NCBI RefSeq assembly: GCF_003286085.1
Contig: NW_020825706.1
Span: forward strand, 4,402,001-4,466,000
Length of the DNA: 64,000 bases
DNA from: Drosophila persimilis
Lineage: Eukaryota > Arthropoda > Insecta > Diptera > Drosophilidae
Direction: 5' to 3'
The notes beneath the pieces were generated by a model, which did no database searches, had not been told where the DNA came from, and saw nothing but the letters and a program-made list of their open reading frames with translations. A program made the translations under genes and the position numbers. Positions 61,233 to 64,000 of the stretch are shown here, in pieces (the stretch's first letter is position 1; the number at the start of each line of letters is the position of its first letter).

Positions 61233-63240
61233 CTCCGATAACAGACATCTTATCTTCGCTGCCGGACAACTTATCTCTGCTGACGAACTACGTTTCTCCG
61301 CCGGCAGAAAACTTATCTCCGCTGGCAGAACATTTACCTCCGTCGGCGGGAAATTTATATCCCCTGCCGGACATCTTATCTCGGCTGAAAAAATACATCT
61401 CTCCACTGGAGGAAAACTTATTTCCGGTGGCGGGAAATCTATATCCCCTGCCGGACAACTTATCTCTGCTGACGAAATACGTCTCTCCGCATGAAGAAAA
61501 CTTATCTCCGGCGGCGAGAAGTTTATATCCCCGTCCTGACAACTTATCTCTGCTAACGAAATACGTCTCTCCGCTGGCGGAAAACTTATTTCCGGTGCCG
61601 GGAAATCTATATCCCCTGCCGGACAACTTATCTCTGCTGACGAAATACGTCTCTCCGCTTGCAGAAAACTTATCTCCGGCGGCGAGAAGTTTATATCCCC
61701 GGCCTGACAACTTATCTCTGCTGACGAAATACGTCTCTACGCTGGCAGAAAACTTATCTCCGGCGGCGGGAAATCAATATCCCCTGCCGGACAACTTATC
61801 TCCGCTGGCAGACAATTTATCTGCGCTGACGAACTACGATTCTCCGCTGGCAGAAATCTTATCTCCGGCGGCGGGAATTTTTTATATCCCCTGACGGACA
61901 ATTTATCCCCGCTGACGAATTACGTTTCTCCGCCGGCAGAAAACTTATCTCCGCTGGCAGAACATTTACCTCCGGCGGCGGGAAATTTATATCCCCTGCC
62001 GGACATCTTATCTCCGGAAAACTTATCTCCGGCGGCGAGGAATTTATATCACCTGCCGGACATCTTATCTCTGCTGACAAAATACATCTCTTCGCTGGAG
62101 GAAAACTTATTTCCGGTGGCGGGAAATCTATATCCCCTGCCGGACAACTTATCTCTGCTGACGAAATACGTCTCTCCGCATGCAGAAAACTTATCTCCGG
62201 CGGCGAGAAGTTTATATCCCCGTCCTGACAACTTATCTCTGCTAACGAACTACGTCTCTCCGCTGGCGGAAAACTCATCTACGGCTGCGGGAAATCTATA
62301 GACCCTGCCAGACAAATTATCTCTGCTGACAAAATACGTCTCTCCGCTGGCGGAAAACTTATTTCCGGTGCCGGGAAATCTATATCCCCTGCCAGACAAC
62401 TTATATCTGCTAACGAAATACGTCTCTCCGCTGGCGGAAAACTTATTTCCGGTGGCGGGAAAGCTATATCCCCTGCCGGACAACTTATCTCTGCTGACGA
62501 AATATGTCTCTCCGCTTGCAGAAATCTTATCTCCGGCGGCGAGAAGTTTATATCCCCGTCCTGACAACTTATCTCTGCTAACGAAATACGTCTCTCCGCT
62601 GGCGGAAAACTTATTTCCGGTACCGGGAAATCTATACCCCCAGCCGGACAACTTATCTCTGCTGACGAAATACGTCTCTCCGCTTGCAGAAAACTTATCT
62701 CTGGCGGCGAGAAGTTTATATTCCCTGCCAGACAACATATCTCTGCTGACGAAATACGTCTCTCCGCTGGCGGAAAACTTATTTCCGGTGCCCGGAAATC
62801 TTTATCCGCTGCCGGACATCTTATCTCTGCTAACAAAATTCGTCTCTCCGCTGGCGAAAAACTTATCTCCGGTTGCGGGAAATTTATATCCGCTGGCGGA
62901 AAACTTTTCTCCACGCGGGGAAATTTATATCCTCTGCCGGACATCTTATCTCTGCTGACAAAATACATCTCTTCGCTGGCGGAAAACTTATCTGCGGTGG
63001 CGGGAAATTCATATCCGCTTGCGGAAAACTTTTCTCTAGAGGGGGAAATTTATATCCCCTGCCGGACAGCTTATCTCGGCTGAAAAAATACATCTCTCCA
63101 CTGGAGGAAAACTTATTTCCGGTGGCGGGAAATTTATATCCCCTGCCGGACAGCTTATCTCTGCTAACGAAATACGTCTCTCCACTGGCGGAAAACTTAT
63201 CTCCGACGGCGGGAAATTTACATCCCCTGACGGATAATTT

Positions 63241-64000
63241 ATCCCCGCTGACGAATTACGTTCCTCCGCCGGCAGAAAACTTATCTCCGCTGGCAGAACA
63301 TTTACCTCCGTCGGCGGGAAATTTATATCCCCTGCCGGACATCTTATCTCGGCTGAAAAAATACATCTCTCCACTGGAGGAAAACTTATTTCCGGTGGCG
63401 GGAAATCTATATCCCCTGCCGGACAACTTATCTCTGCTGACGAAATACGTCTCTACGCTGGCAGAAAACTTATCTCCGGCGGCGGGAAATCAATATCCCC
63501 TGCCGGACAACTTATCTCCGCTGGCAGACAATTTATCTCCGCTGACGAACTACGATTCTCCGCTGGCAGAAATCTTATCTCCGGCGGCGGGAATTTTTTA
63601 TATCCCCTGACGGACAATTTATCCCCGCTGACGAATTACGTTCCTCCGCCGGCAGAAAACTTATCTCCGCTGGCAGAACATTTACCTCCGTCGGCGGGAA
63701 ATTTATATCCCCTGCCGGACATCTTATCTCGGCTGAAAAAATACATCTCTCCACTGGAGGAAAACTTATTTCCGGTGGCGGGAAATCTATATCCCCTGCC
63801 GGACAACTTATCTCTGCTGACGAAATACGTCTCTACGCTGGCAGAAAACTTATCTCCGGCGGCGGGAAATCAATATCCCCTGCCGGACAACTTATCTCCG
63901 CTGGCAGACAATTTATCTCCGCTGACGAACTACGATTCTCCGCTGGCAGAAATCTTATCTCCGGCGGCGGGAATTTTTTATATCCCCTGACGGACAATTT
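63241..64000. repeat. satellite HOR, 380-bp family
   Basis: Two consecutive copies (63241-63620 and 63621-64000) that appear identical over their length. The period is 18 monomers plus 2 bases. The series probably continues past the window edge. Confidence 0.8.

Larger units (their letters stand above)
59135..64000. repeat. 21-bp satellite array, block 3
   Basis: Same satellite family, continuing beyond the window. It starts CCCTGACAGAC at the LTR. Its first part matches about 42680-43270 of block 2. It includes the 904/988-bp and 380-bp HORs listed separately. No gene is visible. Confidence 0.95.

Overview
The window looks like heterochromatic DNA from a fruit fly (Drosophila), and no host gene is visible. 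Two things point to Drosophila. First, there are DINE-1/INE-1-type Helitron relatives, with subterminal inverted repeats TATACCCGATAC and GTATCGGGTATA, a GTCTGTCC microsatellite and a 3' hairpin. Second, there are BEL/Pao LTR retrotransposons of insect type. The DINE-1 variant and the 21-bp satellite make me favour the obscura group (pseudoobscura/miranda relatives), but that is recollection and not a search result.

Layout: (1) 1-35070, satellite block 1; (2) 35071-41648, composite insertion A; (3) 41649-46644, satellite block 2; (4) 46645-59134, composite insertion B; (5) 59135-64000, satellite block 3, continuing past the window edge. About 45 kb is one satellite family. Its monomer is 21 bp, four diverged monomers make an 84-bp unit, and 84-bp units are arranged in many nested higher-order repeats (HORs; periods 357, 380, 714, 904-988, 1029/1113, 1461/1734, about 1.9 kb and 2142/2226 bp). 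Because 21 is divisible by 3, the satellite shows long open frames on both strands; I treat these as non-coding.

Insertions A and B are two copies of one BEL/Pao element on the minus strand, with 310-bp LTRs. Both share the same left satellite flank and the same DINE-1 lesion, which replaces the end of the 5' LTR and the primer-binding site. They are therefore most simply products of duplication of a macro-repeat made of satellite plus transposon. After duplication they diverged. A gained a nonsense codon in gag and an in-frame 636-bp deletion of the integrase core. B kept the integrase core but lost 1150 bp covering protease and the start of reverse transcriptase, acquired a frameshift near the pol end, amplified its DINE-1 into five tandem units, and received a nested insertion.

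The nested insertion (50982-54419) is a 3438-bp LTR element with two 371-bp LTRs that appear identical, a perfect 5-bp target duplication (GTGAT) and a tRNA-Trp-type primer-binding site. Its single 786-codon ORF holds Gag, three zinc knuckles and a protease, then a coiled coil and the last residues of a pol protein, with no reverse transcriptase, RNase H or integrase. It looks like a recently mobile non-autonomous BEL derivative and, together with the satellite/transposon macro-repeat, is the most interesting content here.
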